Positions 1 to 7,399 of a stretch of 64,000 nucleotides of DNA are shown here, piece by piece. The position numbers and the translations under genes were made by a program. Source of the stretch: Azorhizobium doebereinerae UFLA1-100 (GTDB lineage: Bacteria > Pseudomonadota > Alphaproteobacteria > Rhizobiales > Xanthobacteraceae); contig NZ_KI421496.1 of NCBI RefSeq assembly GCF_000473085.1, positions 1 through 64,000 of the forward strand, in the 5' to 3' direction. Each line of letters begins with the position of its first letter. Positions within the stretch are counted from its first letter, which is position 1. The notes under the pieces were generated by a model that worked only from the letters and a program-made list of their open reading frames with translations, searched no databases and was not told the origin of the DNA.

Positions 1-251
1 CAGCGACGCCCTGCGCGCCACAATCGCGGCAAGGAACGCGCAGGCGGTCATCCCGTCCAATCCATCCCGCGCCAGGAAGCATAGCCTCGACAGGCACCTC
101 TACGCTCAGCGCCACCTGATCGAATGCTGCTTCTCCAAGCTCAAGCAGTTCAGGCGTGTCGCGACCCGCTTCGAGAAGACCGCGCGAAACTACCTCGCCA
201 TCGTCACAATCGCTGCCATCGTCCTGTGGATCAGGTAACTGTCCACACCAC
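1..251 (+). mobile_element. IS5-like insertion sequence, right end only
   Basis: Only the last quarter kilobase of the element is inside the window. It holds the end of the transposase frame, followed by about 13 bases up to a CTAG at 252-255. CTAG/YTAR is a common target duplication for IS5-type elements, so the element may end here, but the left end, and so the inverted repeats and duplication, cannot be compared. The CTAG also supplies the stop codon of the neighbouring minus-strand VOC gene. Confidence 0.5.
2..238 (+). CDS. IS5-family transposase, C-terminal fragment (partial at window start)
   Basis: The frame is open from the first bases of the window and ends in TAA at 236-238, giving 78 residues. 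The visible part has the C-terminal DDE-transposase features of IS5/IS427-type enzymes: a basic stretch (PSRARKHSLDR), then RHLIECCFSKLKQFRRVATR with the last catalytic Glu in LIE, then RNYLAIVTIAAIVLW. The N-terminal part with the two catalytic Asp residues lies outside, so I cannot say whether the gene is intact. The call rests on the recognisable Y-x-x-R-H-x-I-E-x-x-F-x-x-L-K pattern. Confidence 0.8.
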   Translation, partial: SDALRATIAARNAQAVIPSNPSRARKHSLDRHLYAQRHLIECCFSKLKQFRRVATRFEKTARNYLAIVTIAAIVLWIR

Positions 252-617
252 CTAGCGGGGCGCCGGATGGAAGACCCGCAGCCGATGGCCGTCGGGATCG
301 CAGGCGACGAAAGTGCGGCCGAAGTCCATGTCGGCGGGTTCCTGCAGGATGGGGAGGCCCTTGCCCGTCCAGTCCGCATACATGGCGTCCAGCGTCGCGC
401 GGTCGACCGGCATCGCCAGTTCCGCCCCTCCGACGGAGGGGGCCGCCGGCTCCACTCCGTCACGGGCCCACAGGCCGAGCTTCAGGCCGCCGGGCAGCAC
501 GAACAGCACGAAGGTGGGCGAGACTTCCACCGGTGCGCAGCCGAGCAGGGGCGTGTAGAAATGCCGACTGGTTTCGGGCGACTGCACATAGAGCAGGATG
601 TAGCCGGGATTGAACAT
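252..617 (-). CDS. VOC-family (glyoxalase/bleomycin-resistance fold) protein
   Basis: A 121-residue protein, the usual length of a single VOC subunit with two beta-alpha-beta-beta-beta modules. It opens with GYILLYVQSPETSRHFYTPLLG, typical of the first VOC module, and ends with FVACDPDGHRLRVFHP, the DPDGxxxxV pattern of the second module. Members of this fold include glyoxalases, extradiol dioxygenases and antibiotic-binding proteins; the substrate cannot be read from the sequence. It lies 70 bases downstream of a WYL-type regulator on the same strand, so the two are probably co-transcribed and functionally linked. Its TAG stop overlaps the CTAG at the end of the adjacent insertion sequence, so the insertion may have set or truncated its C terminus, although the length looks normal. 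Confidence 0.85.
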   Translation of the reverse strand: MFNPGYILLYVQSPETSRHFYTPLLGCAPVEVSPTFVLFVLPGGLKLGLWARDGVEPAAPSVGGAELAMPVDRATLDAMYADWTGKGLPILQEPADMDFGRTFVACDPDGHRLRVFHPAPR

Positions 618-687
618 GACGTCGGGCCTCCGTTGGGAACGATGGCCGGACCTTAGAGCGCACCACTGTCAGTTTTTGTCAGCATGG

Positions 688-1374
688 TCACGGCCGGGGC
701 GGGATGCCCTCCGCCGTCCGCCAGTGCCGCAGGAGCGTCTGGCGGCGGCGGGGATAGCGCTGCCCGGTCTGGTCGAAGGCGCTGATGCGATCGACGCGGA
801 AATGGCGGAAGCCCTGTCGCAGCTCGCACCAGGCGAGCACCACGCGGGCGTGATCGAAGAAGGCCAGCGCGAAGGGCCAGATCACCCGGTCCGTCGCCAC
901 GCCGTCGCCCGCCTCGTAGGCGATGCGGACCTTCTGCTCGGCCCGGATCGCCGCCCGGATGGCGGGGAGGTCCGGGCCCGCCTGCGCCGCCGCCGGGCCG
1001 ACCAGGAGGGAGGATGCCTCAAGCTCCTCCAGCAGGTCCCCCGGCAGCACCGCGGCGATCTTGGCGATGGCGTTCCGGGCCGCGCTGGCCAGATGGTCGT
1101 CGGACCGCTGCGTCACCCAGCGGGTGCCCAGGACCAGGGCCTCGATCTCCTCCACCGAGAACATCAAGGGCGGCAGCAGGAAGCCGGGCCGCAGGACATA
1201 GCCGACCCCGGGCTCGCCCTCGATATGGGCGCCCTGGGCCTGGAGCGTGGCGATGTCGCGATAGAGCGTGCGCAGGCTGATCGACAGGTCAGCCGCGAGC
1301 GTCCGGCCGCTGACGGGACGCCGGTGGCGGCGCAGCAACTGGAGCAGGGCCAGCAGACGTTCGGTTCTCGACAC
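688..1374 (-). CDS. YafY-type HTH/WYL-domain transcriptional regulator
   Basis: A 228-residue DNA-binding protein. Residues 1-60 form a winged helix-turn-helix (RTERLLALLQLL then SGRTLAADLSISLRTLYRDIATLQAQG), and the C-terminal half is a WYL ligand-sensing domain (VRIAYEAGDG, then IWPFALAFFDHARVVLAWCELR, then FRHFRVDRI). The name-giving Trp-Tyr-Leu triplet is WPF here, as is common in this subfamily. YafY-like regulators often sit next to, and control, a VOC-family gene, matching the downstream 252-617 gene. The start is ATG at 1374 and the gene is divergent from the LysR gene across about 160 bases, which may hold overlapping promoters. The ligand is unknown. Confidence 0.88.
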   Translation of the reverse strand: MSRTERLLALLQLLRRHRRPVSGRTLAADLSISLRTLYRDIATLQAQGAHIEGEPGVGYVLRPGFLLPPLMFSVEEIEALVLGTRWVTQRSDDHLASAARNAIAKIAAVLPGDLLEELEASSLLVGPAAAQAGPDLPAIRAAIRAEQKVRIAYEAGDGVATDRVIWPFALAFFDHARVVLAWCELRQGFRHFRVDRISAFDQTGQRYPRRRQTLLRHWRTAEGIPPRP

Positions 1375-1531
1375 GGGCGATCACCCTTTTCCTGTGGCCG
1401 GAGCATGCCAGACACCGTCGCGGGATGCGCTGCGGGGCTGGGCTTCATTGACGCGGGCGGGCGCCTTTTGCTTGCTGCTGTAGCAGGCCAAATATAGTTT
1501 GCCCCGGTCCTCATTGCGTCGCGGAGCCAGC

Positions 1532-2440
1532 ATGTTTGTCCGCCAGTTGCATTATCTGGTGGCGGTGGCGCGGGAGGGGCATTTCGGCCGGGCGGCCGAG
1601 GCCTGCCATGTCTCCCAGCCCACCCTGTCGGCGGGCCTGCGCAAGCTGGAGGAGGAGCTCGGCCAGCCCCTGGTGCTGCGCGGCCACCGCTTCATGGGCC
1701 TGACTGAGCAGGGCACGCGCGTGCTGTCCTGGGCGCAGCGGATCATCAACGACTATGACGGCATGCGGCAGGAGCTCGAAGGCTCCGAGGCCGGGCTCTC
1801 CGGCGTGCTGCGCCTCGGCGCCGTGCCGCCGACGCTGCCGGCGCTGACCGGCCTGCTCAACGCCTTCTGCGACCGTCACCCGGCGGTGCGGGTGCAGGTG
1901 CAGTCGCTGAGCGCGCTCGCCATCCAGCGCGGCCTGGACGACCAGGTGCTGGACGCCGGGGTGAGCTATCTCACCGGTACCCGCCCCGCCAGGTTGCGCT
2001 GGCTGCCGTTCTTCGAGGAGCGCTACGTCTTCGTGCGGGCCACGACGGGCGGCGCGCTGCCCGAGACCATGAGCTGGGCCGAGGCGGCGGCGCATCCCCT
2101 GTGCCTGCTGACGCCGGAGATGCAGAACCGCCAGATCATCGACGCCGCACTGGCGCGCGCCGGCGTCGTCTCGCTGCCGCGCATCGAGGCCAACACCTTC
2201 TTCGGCGTGTGGTCGCAGGTCTGTTCCGGCGCCTGGGCCAGCATCGTCCCGCACACCCATCTGCACATCTTCGGCCGGATCCCCGGCATCGCCGCCGTGC
2301 CGCTGAGCGATCCGGAATGGGTCCAGCCGGTGGGCCTGGTGATCGCCGAGCGCGATCCCCTGGCGCCGGTGGCGGCGGCCTTCCTGCGCCTCGCCGAGCG
2401 CTGGCCCTGGGATGAAGCGGCGGGCGGCGGGGCATCATAG
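1532..2440 (+). CDS. LysR-family transcriptional regulator next to formate dehydrogenase
   Basis: A 302-residue LTTR. The N-terminal HTH is clear (FVRQLHYLVAVAREGHFGRAAE, then SQPTLSAGLRKLEEELGQPL), followed by the linker helix and a periplasmic-binding-like effector domain from about residue 92 (SGVLRLGAVPPTLPALTGLL). ATG at 1532 is chosen because the family motif begins directly there; a TTG 33 bases upstream in the same frame would add an unlikely basic leader. It is transcribed in the same direction as the NAD-formate dehydrogenase that begins 236 bases downstream, with a terminator-like palindrome between them. LysR genes often regulate an adjacent gene, so control of formate oxidation is a reasonable inference, but not shown by the sequence. 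Confidence 0.9.
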   Translation: MFVRQLHYLVAVAREGHFGRAAEACHVSQPTLSAGLRKLEEELGQPLVLRGHRFMGLTEQGTRVLSWAQRIINDYDGMRQELEGSEAGLSGVLRLGAVPPTLPALTGLLNAFCDRHPAVRVQVQSLSALAIQRGLDDQVLDAGVSYLTGTRPARLRWLPFFEERYVFVRATTGGALPETMSWAEAAAHPLCLLTPEMQNRQIIDAALARAGVVSLPRIEANTFFGVWSQVCSGAWASIVPHTHLHIFGRIPGIAAVPLSDPEWVQPVGLVIAERDPLAPVAAAFLRLAERWPWDEAAGGGAS

Positions 2441-2535
2441 GCCCGGGCGATCGATCGGTGCGCGCAAACGATTGGACGGCCGCGTTCCGGCTGGCTTGAA
2501 TGTCCATGCTGGTGCCGAGCGCGCCGCATCTCTGA

Positions 2536-2587
2536 CCCTGAAACGCACTGGCACGGACGCCTCAGGCGCTCCGTGCCGTTTTCAGGG
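2536..2587. terminator. Intrinsic (possibly bidirectional) terminator between lysR and fdh
   Basis: An 8-bp stem GGCACGGA (2550-2557) pairs with TCCGTGCC (2570-2577), with an inner CGCC/GGCG stem and a TCA loop, and is followed by GTTTTC. An outer pairing CCCTGAAAC (2536-2544) with GTTTTCAGGG (2578-2587) extends it and gives an A-rich run on one side and a T-rich run on the other. It would end the lysR transcript and isolate fdh. Confidence 0.7.
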
Positions 2588-2676
2588 CATCTCCAAGCCA
2601 GACCACATAACAAACCGATCCACGGCGGTGCCGCGCCCGCGCGCCGGTGCGCGGCCATGCCGTGACAGGAGGAAAC

Positions 2677-3882
2677 ATGGCCAAGGTTGTCTGCGTTCTC
2701 TATGACGATCCCATCGACGGCTACCCCAAGACCTATGCCCGCGACGATCTGCCGAAGATCGACCAGTATCCGGGCGGGCAGACGCTGCCCACGCCCAGGG
2801 CCGTCGATTTCCAGCCCGGCACCATGCTGGGCAGCGTGTCGGGCGAACTGGGCCTGCGCACTTATCTCGAATCGCTGGGCCACGAACTGGTCGTCACCTC
2901 GTCCAAGGACGGGCCCGACAGTGTGCTGGAGCGTGAGCTGCACGACGCCGAGGTGGTGATCTCCCAGCCCTTCTGGCCGGCCTATCTCACCGCCGAGCGC
3001 ATCGCCAAGGCGCCCAAGCTGAAGCTGGCGCTCACCGCCGGCATCGGCTCCGACCACGTGGATCTCCAGGCCGCCATCGACAACAAGATCACCGTCGCCG
3101 AGGTGACCTATTGCAACTCGATCAGCGTCGCCGAGCATGTGGTGATGATGATCCTCGGCCTCGTCCGCAACTACCTCCCGTCCCACGACTGGGTGCGCAA
3201 GGGCGGCTGGAACATCGCCGACTGCGTCGCCCGCTCCTATGACGTGGAAGGCATGCACGTGGGCACGGTGGCCGCCGGCCGCATCGGCCTTGCGGTGCTG
3301 CGCCGCCTGAAGCCGTTCGACATGCACCTGCACTATACCGACCGCCACCGGCTTCCCGAGGCGGTGGAGCAGGAGCTGAACCTCACCTGGCACGCCACCC
3401 GAGAGGAGCTGTACCAGGTGTGCGACGTGGTCACGCTGAATTGCCCGCTGCATCCCGAGACCGAGCACATGGTCAACGCGGACACGCTGAAGCTGTTCAA
3501 GCGCGGCGCCTATCTGGTCAACACCGCGCGCGGCAAGCTGTGCGACCGCGACGCCATCGTCCGGGCGCTGGAGAGCGGCCAGCTCGCCGGCTATGCGGGC
3601 GACGTGTGGTTCCCGCAGCCGGCGCCGCAGGACCACCCCTGGCGGACCATGCCGCACCACGGCATGACCCCGCACATTTCCGGCACCTCGCTCTCCGCCC
3701 AGACCCGCTATGCGGCCGGCACGCGGGAAATCCTGGAGTGTTGGTTCGAGGGCCGGCCGATCCGCGATGAATATCTCATCGTCGACGGCGGCAAGCTGGC
3801 GGGTGTCGGCGCCCATTCCTACAGCGCCGGCAACGCCACCTCGGGTTCCGAGGAAGCGGCGAAGTTCAAGAAGGCCGGCTGA
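2677..3882 (+). CDS. fdh: NAD+-dependent formate dehydrogenase, single-subunit (EC 1.17.1.9)
   Basis: Oxidises formate to CO2 with reduction of NAD+, a metal-free cytoplasmic enzyme of the D-2-hydroxyacid dehydrogenase family. The 401-residue product matches the Pseudomonas sp. 101 enzyme in length and nearly residue by residue. Visible family marks are the Rossmann loop GTVAAGRIGLAVLRRLKPF, the NAD-selecting Asp in YTDRHRL, the catalytic Arg in NTARGKLCDRD, Gln in FPQPAPQDHPW and the catalytic His in PHISGTSLSAQ. The C terminus SGSEEAAKFKK is typical of bacterial FDH. ATG 2677 is preceded by AGGAGG (2668-2673) at ideal spacing; an upstream in-frame start would add ten residues not seen in the family. 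It supplies NADH in methylotrophic or formate-using growth. Confidence 0.97.
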   Translation: MAKVVCVLYDDPIDGYPKTYARDDLPKIDQYPGGQTLPTPRAVDFQPGTMLGSVSGELGLRTYLESLGHELVVTSSKDGPDSVLERELHDAEVVISQPFWPAYLTAERIAKAPKLKLALTAGIGSDHVDLQAAIDNKITVAEVTYCNSISVAEHVVMMILGLVRNYLPSHDWVRKGGWNIADCVARSYDVEGMHVGTVAAGRIGLAVLRRLKPFDMHLHYTDRHRLPEAVEQELNLTWHATREELYQVCDVVTLNCPLHPETEHMVNADTLKLFKRGAYLVNTARGKLCDRDAIVRALESGQLAGYAGDVWFPQPAPQDHPWRTMPHHGMTPHISGTSLSAQTRYAAGTREILECWFEGRPIRDEYLIVDGGKLAGVGAHSYSAGNATSGSEEAAKFKKAG

Positions 3883-3967
3883 TCCGGCAATCCGGCCGCG
3901 GGTGACCCCGCGGCCGGTTCCCCGCAGCCGCCATTGCGGTGCGTCACGGACCGTCCCGCGCAATGGC

Positions 3968-3995
3968 TTGCACCTTTTGGTTTTGCGTCTATATT
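3968..3995 (+). promoter_or_regulatory. Candidate promoter of the rimP-nusA-infB operon
   Basis: TTGCAC at 3968-3973 and TATATT at 3990-3995 are separated by 16 bases, close to the sigma-70 consensus, in an otherwise GC-rich region. The expected start of transcription, about 4002, falls just before the leader hairpins upstream of rimP. Confidence 0.55.
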
Positions 3996-4002
3996 AGCGC
4001 CG

Positions 4003-4080
4003 TCCCCAGTGGGGATACCTCAGAGCCATCGGTGTCGAAGGTGATGAGAGTGGGTCCCCGCCGGGGCCCGCTCGTTTTCT
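4003..4080 (+). ncRNA. rimP leader: attenuator-like structured RNA with terminator hairpin
   Basis: A small perfect hairpin TCCCC-agt-GGGGA lies at 4003-4015. Downstream, GAGTGGG (4048-4054) pairs with CCCGCTC (4067-4073), enclosing CCCC-gcc-GGGG, and is followed at once by GTTTTCT. This is an intrinsic terminator about 120 bases before the rimP ATG, inside the presumed 5' leader. A rimP leader attenuator has been described computationally in alphaproteobacteria; the position and architecture agree, but I could not align it to that family. It could adjust operon expression to NusA or ribosome-assembly status. Confidence 0.6.
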
Positions 4081-4199
4081 GCTTACGCGGATCATCCGGT
4101 CGCTTCCCTGGCTCCCCGGCGCCCGCGCGCCGCCATAGAACATTTGCGATGCCCGTCCTCGCGGGCGGCATCCGAGCCAAGCATCCGTCCCGGAGGGAC

Positions 4200-5060
4200 A
4201 TGACCGAGATCATCGACGCGCTGGATCCGAACGAGCCGCGCCTCATCATCGAGACCGGGGTGGCCGCCCGCGTGGCCGCCATCGTCGCTCCCGTGCTGGC
4301 CGACCTGAACCTGCGCCTGGTGCGGGTCAAGATCACCGCGCGGGACGGCGGCACGTGCCAGATCATGGCCGAGCGCGCCGACGGCTCCATGACCATCGAT
4401 GATTGCGAGGCCGCCTCGCGGGCCATCTCTCCCGTGCTCGACGTGGAAGATCCCATCGCCGGTGCCTATCGCCTGGAGATCTCCTCTCCCGGCATCGACC
4501 GCCCGCTGGTGCGCCTGTCCGATTTCGATCGCTGGGCCGGCCATGAGCTGAAGGTGGAGATGGCCGTGCCCGTGGACGGGCGCAAGCGCTTCCGCGGCAT
4601 CCTCATCGGCACCAAGGCAGGCTCCGCCGTGCTGAAGCGCACCGATGCCCCCAAGGGCGAGGAGCCCGAGGTCGAGCTGCCGGTGGCCGACGTGGGCGAA
4701 GCCAAGCTGGTGCTGACCGACGCCCTGATCACCGAGGCCCTGCGCCGCGCCAAGGCGGCCGAGCGCGGCCTCGGCGAGGACGACGCGGCCGAAGACGACT
4801 TCGAGGATGATGACGACGGCAAGGCGGCCAAGGATGCCGCCAATGCCGAGCGGGCCAATGCCAAGAAGGCCGCCGAAAAGGTCGAGAAGCGCGCCGGCAA
4901 GGTCGCGCGCAAGGCGGCCAAGGCCGAGAAGGCGGAAGCCTCGCAGGCGAAGCCTGCCAAGGCCCGCCTGTCGGCCACCGAGGTGGCCGATCTCGCCACC
5001 ACCAATCCGGCCTCCCGCGCCCTGCGGGGAGGAAAGTCCAAAGCGAAGGAGACGCACTGA
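4200..5060 (+). CDS. rimP: Ribosome maturation factor RimP with long charged C-terminal tail
   Basis: RimP assists 30S subunit maturation. The conserved core covers residues about 15-180: the N-terminal alpha/beta domain with [21 protein letters not shown], the signature [10 protein letters not shown] near residues 95-103, and the SH3-like C-terminal domain ending near [15 protein letters not shown] 4200 follows GGAGG (4192-4196). At 286 residues it is about 100 longer than usual: from residue 181 an acidic segment ([13 protein letters not shown]) and then an Ala/Lys/Glu-rich stretch follow. The stop overlaps the nusA start as TGATG, which suggests translational coupling. The tail is low-complexity and probably disordered. 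Confidence 0.95.
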   Translation: MTEIIDALDPNEPRLIIETGVAARVAAIVAPVLADLNLRLVRVKITARDGGTCQIMAERADGSMTIDDCEAASRAISPVLDVEDPIAGAYRLEISSPGIDRPLVRLSDFDRWAGHELKVEMAVPVDGRKRFRGILIGTKAGSAVLKRTDAPKGEEPEVELPVADVGEAKLVLTDALITEALRRAKAAERGLGEDDAAEDDFEDDDDGKAAKDAANAERANAKKAAEKVEKRAGKVARKAAKAEKAEASQAKPAKARLSATEVADLATTNPASRALRGGKSKAKETH

Positions 5061-6661
5061 TGGTCGCCGTCAGCGCAAACCGCCTGGAACTGCTGCAGAT
5101 CGCCGACGCGGTCGCGCGGGAAAAGACCATCGACCGCAGCATCGTCATCGCGGCGATGGAGGACGCCATCGCCAAGGCCGCGCGCTCGCGCTACGGCCAG
5201 GAGACGGACATCCACGCCGAGATCAACCCCCGCACCGGTGAGCTGCGCCTGGCGCGCCACCTGCTGGTGGTGGACGAGGTGGAGAATTCCGCCGTCGAGA
5301 TCACGCTGGACGGCGCCCGCCGCCACAATCCGGCGGCGCAGGTGGGCGACACCATCGCCGACACCCTGCCTCCCTTCGACTTCGGCCGCATCGCCGCGCA
5401 GTCGGCCAAGCAGGTCATCGTGCAGAAGGTGCGCGAGGCCGAGCGCGACCGGCAGTATGACGAGTACAAGGACCGCATCGGCGAGATCTCCAACGGCCTC
5501 GTCAAGCGCGTGGAATACGGCAACGTGGTCGTGGACCTGGGCCGCGGCGAAGCCATCCTGCGCCGCGACGAGCTGCTGCCGCGCGAAGTGGTGAAGACCG
5601 GCGACCGCATCCGCGCCTATATCTACGACGTGCGCCGCGAGCCGCGTGGCCCGCAGATCTTCCTGTCCCGCACTCACCCGCAGTTCATGGCGAAGCTGTT
5701 CGCCCAGGAAGTGCCGGAAATCTACGACGGCATCGTCGAGATCAAGGCGGTGGCCCGCGATCCGGGTTCCCGCGCCAAGATCGCCGTGGTTTCCCGCGAC
5801 CAGTCGGTGGACCCGGTCGGCGCCTGCGTCGGCATGCGCGGCTCGCGCGTGCAGGCGGTGGTGAACGAGCTGCAGGGCGAGAAGATCGACATCATCCCCT
5901 GGAACCCCGAGATCGCCACCTTCATCGTCAATGCGCTGGCCCCGGCCGAAGTGGTCAAGGTGGTGCTCGACGAGGATCGCGAGCGCATCGAGGTGGTGGT
6001 GCCCGACGCCCAGCTGTCGCTGGCCATCGGCCGCCGCGGCCAGAACGTGCGCCTCGCCTCCCAGCTGACCGGCTGGGACATCGACATCATGACCGAGCAG
6101 GAAGAGAGCGAGCGCCGGCAGAAGGAATTCGCCGAGCGCACCCAGATGTTCGCCGAGGCGCTCGACCTCGACGAGATGATGGGCCAGCTGCTCACCTCCG
6201 AGGGCTTCACCTCGGTGGAAGAAATCGCCTACGTGCCGATCTCCGAACTGGCCTCCATCGAAGGCTTCGACGAGGAGACGGCCGGCGAGCTCCAGGCCCG
6301 CGCGCTCAAGCACCTCGCCGACGTGGAAGAGGCGCTGGACAACGAGCGCCGCGAGCTCGGCGTCGAGGACGACCTGAAGACCGTGCCCGGCGTGACCTCC
6401 AAGATGCTGGTGGCGTTCGGCAAGAGCGACATCAAGAGCACCGAGGACCTCGCCGGCTGCGCCACCGATGATCTGGTGGGCTGGAGCGAGCGCAAGGACG
6501 GTGAGACCGTCCGGTTCCCCGGCGCGCTGGACGGCTTCGAGCTGACCCGCGAGGACGCCGAGCAGTTGATCCTCCAGGCCCGCATCGCGGCCGGCTGGAT
6601 CACCGAAGATGACGCCCAGTCGGACGGCGAAGACGCCGATCCCGACACCGAATCCGCTTGA
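5060..6661 (+). CDS. nusA: Transcription termination/antitermination protein NusA
   Basis: NusA binds RNA polymerase and nascent RNA and modulates pausing, termination and antitermination. The 533-residue product has the family order: N-terminal polymerase-binding domain ([19 protein letters not shown]), S1 domain around residues 135-200 ([16 protein letters not shown]), KH1 and KH2 domains ([17 protein letters not shown] and [21 protein letters not shown], the latter near residues 322-342), then helix-hairpin-helix acidic repeats ([17 protein letters not shown] and [14 protein letters not shown]). It ends in an acidic tail. It is coupled to rimP by a one-base start/stop overlap and is followed 21 bases later by the ylxR-like gene. 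Confidence 0.98.
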   Translation: MVAVSANRLELLQIADAVAREKTIDRSIVIAAMEDAIAKAARSRYGQETDIHAEINPRTGELRLARHLLVVDEVENSAVEITLDGARRHNPAAQVGDTIADTLPPFDFGRIAAQSAKQVIVQKVREAERDRQYDEYKDRIGEISNGLVKRVEYGNVVVDLGRGEAILRRDELLPREVVKTGDRIRAYIYDVRREPRGPQIFLSRTHPQFMAKLFAQEVPEIYDGIVEIKAVARDPGSRAKIAVVSRDQSVDPVGACVGMRGSRVQAVVNELQGEKIDIIPWNPEIATFIVNALAPAEVVKVVLDEDRERIEVVVPDAQLSLAIGRRGQNVRLASQLTGWDIDIMTEQEESERRQKEFAERTQMFAEALDLDEMMGQLLTSEGFTSVEEIAYVPISELASIEGFDEETAGELQARALKHLADVEEALDNERRELGVEDDLKTVPGVTSKMLVAFGKSDIKSTEDLAGCATDDLVGWSERKDGETVRFPGALDGFELTREDAEQLILQARIAAGWITEDDAQSDGEDADPDTESA

Positions 6662-6682
6662 GAGCGAAGGAGATGACCCGGC

Positions 6683-7399
6683 GTGCTTGCGAGCGAGGAC
6701 CAGGACGAGACGGATGCAGGGCCGCGCGGGCTGAATGCCGCGCGGGCGCCCGACGCCCGTCTGTGCCTTGCCTCGCGGCAGGTCACGCCCATCTCGGACA
6801 TGCTGCGCTACGTGGTGGGGCCGGACGGCGCGATCGTTCCGGACCTCGCCCGTAAGCTGCCCGGCCGCGGCGCTTGGGTCACCGCGACCCGCGCCGCGCT
6901 GGATCAGGCCATCAAGCGCAAGGCGTTCGGCCGTGCCTTCAAGGGCAAGGGCACGAGCGCACCCGATTTGCCGGATCTCGTGGAAACGCTGCTCGTGGCC
7001 GACACCCGCGCAGCGCTCTCCCTCGCCAACAAGGCGGGACGGGTCGTCACCGGCACGACCAAAGTGGAGACGGCCCTGACCGAGGGCTCCGTCAGAACTC
7101 TTCTTCACGCCTCGGACGCACGTCCGGACGGAATTCGGAAACTGAACGGGTTCGCCCGTCAGCTGGAGGCTGCCGGGATGCGTCCGGTGGCCATCGTGGA
7201 CTGCCTATCTGGTGTCGAATTGGACTTGGCGCTTGGGCGGTCAAATGTGGTACATGCAGCGCTGCTCGCGCATCCGACGACCGCGGGATTTCTCGCGCGC
7301 TGCCGTAGGCTCGAGCGCTGGCGAATGGGCTCAGCCGCCAGCGCTCCGGAAGGGCATTGCCCGCCGCCCGACCGGATGCAAGGAACGGATACGGAATGA
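6683..7399 (+). CDS. YlxR-family RNA-binding protein fused to an L7Ae-like domain
   Basis: A 238-residue protein at the conserved nusA-infB position. Residues about 24-95 are a YlxR (DUF448) domain: [18 protein letters not shown] and the family mark LPGRGAWV near residues 59-66. Residues about 100-200 resemble the L7Ae/L30e-like domain commonly fused in alphaproteobacteria ([22 protein letters not shown]). The usual CxxCR-type start of YlxR is LCLASR here. The start is GTG 6683, the first in-frame start after nusA; it ends in an ATGA overlap with infB, so translation is probably coupled. Proteins of this family bind RNA and have been tied to ribosome or RNase P function in other bacteria; the exact role here is inferred. 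Confidence 0.9.
   Translation: MLASEDQDETDAGPRGLNAARAPDARLCLASRQVTPISDMLRYVVGPDGAIVPDLARKLPGRGAWVTATRAALDQAIKRKAFGRAFKGKGTSAPDLPDLVETLLVADTRAALSLANKAGRVVTGTTKVETALTEGSVRTLLHASDARPDGIRKLNGFARQLEAAGMRPVAIVDCLSGVELDLALGRSNVVHAALLAHPTTAGFLARCRRLERWRMGSAASAPEGHCPPPDRMQGTDTE

Noticed and set aside
4466-7108. An 880-codon minus-strand open frame opposite rimP, nusA and ylxR
   Set aside because: Fully covered by three well-recognised genes on the plus strand; no motif in the translation.
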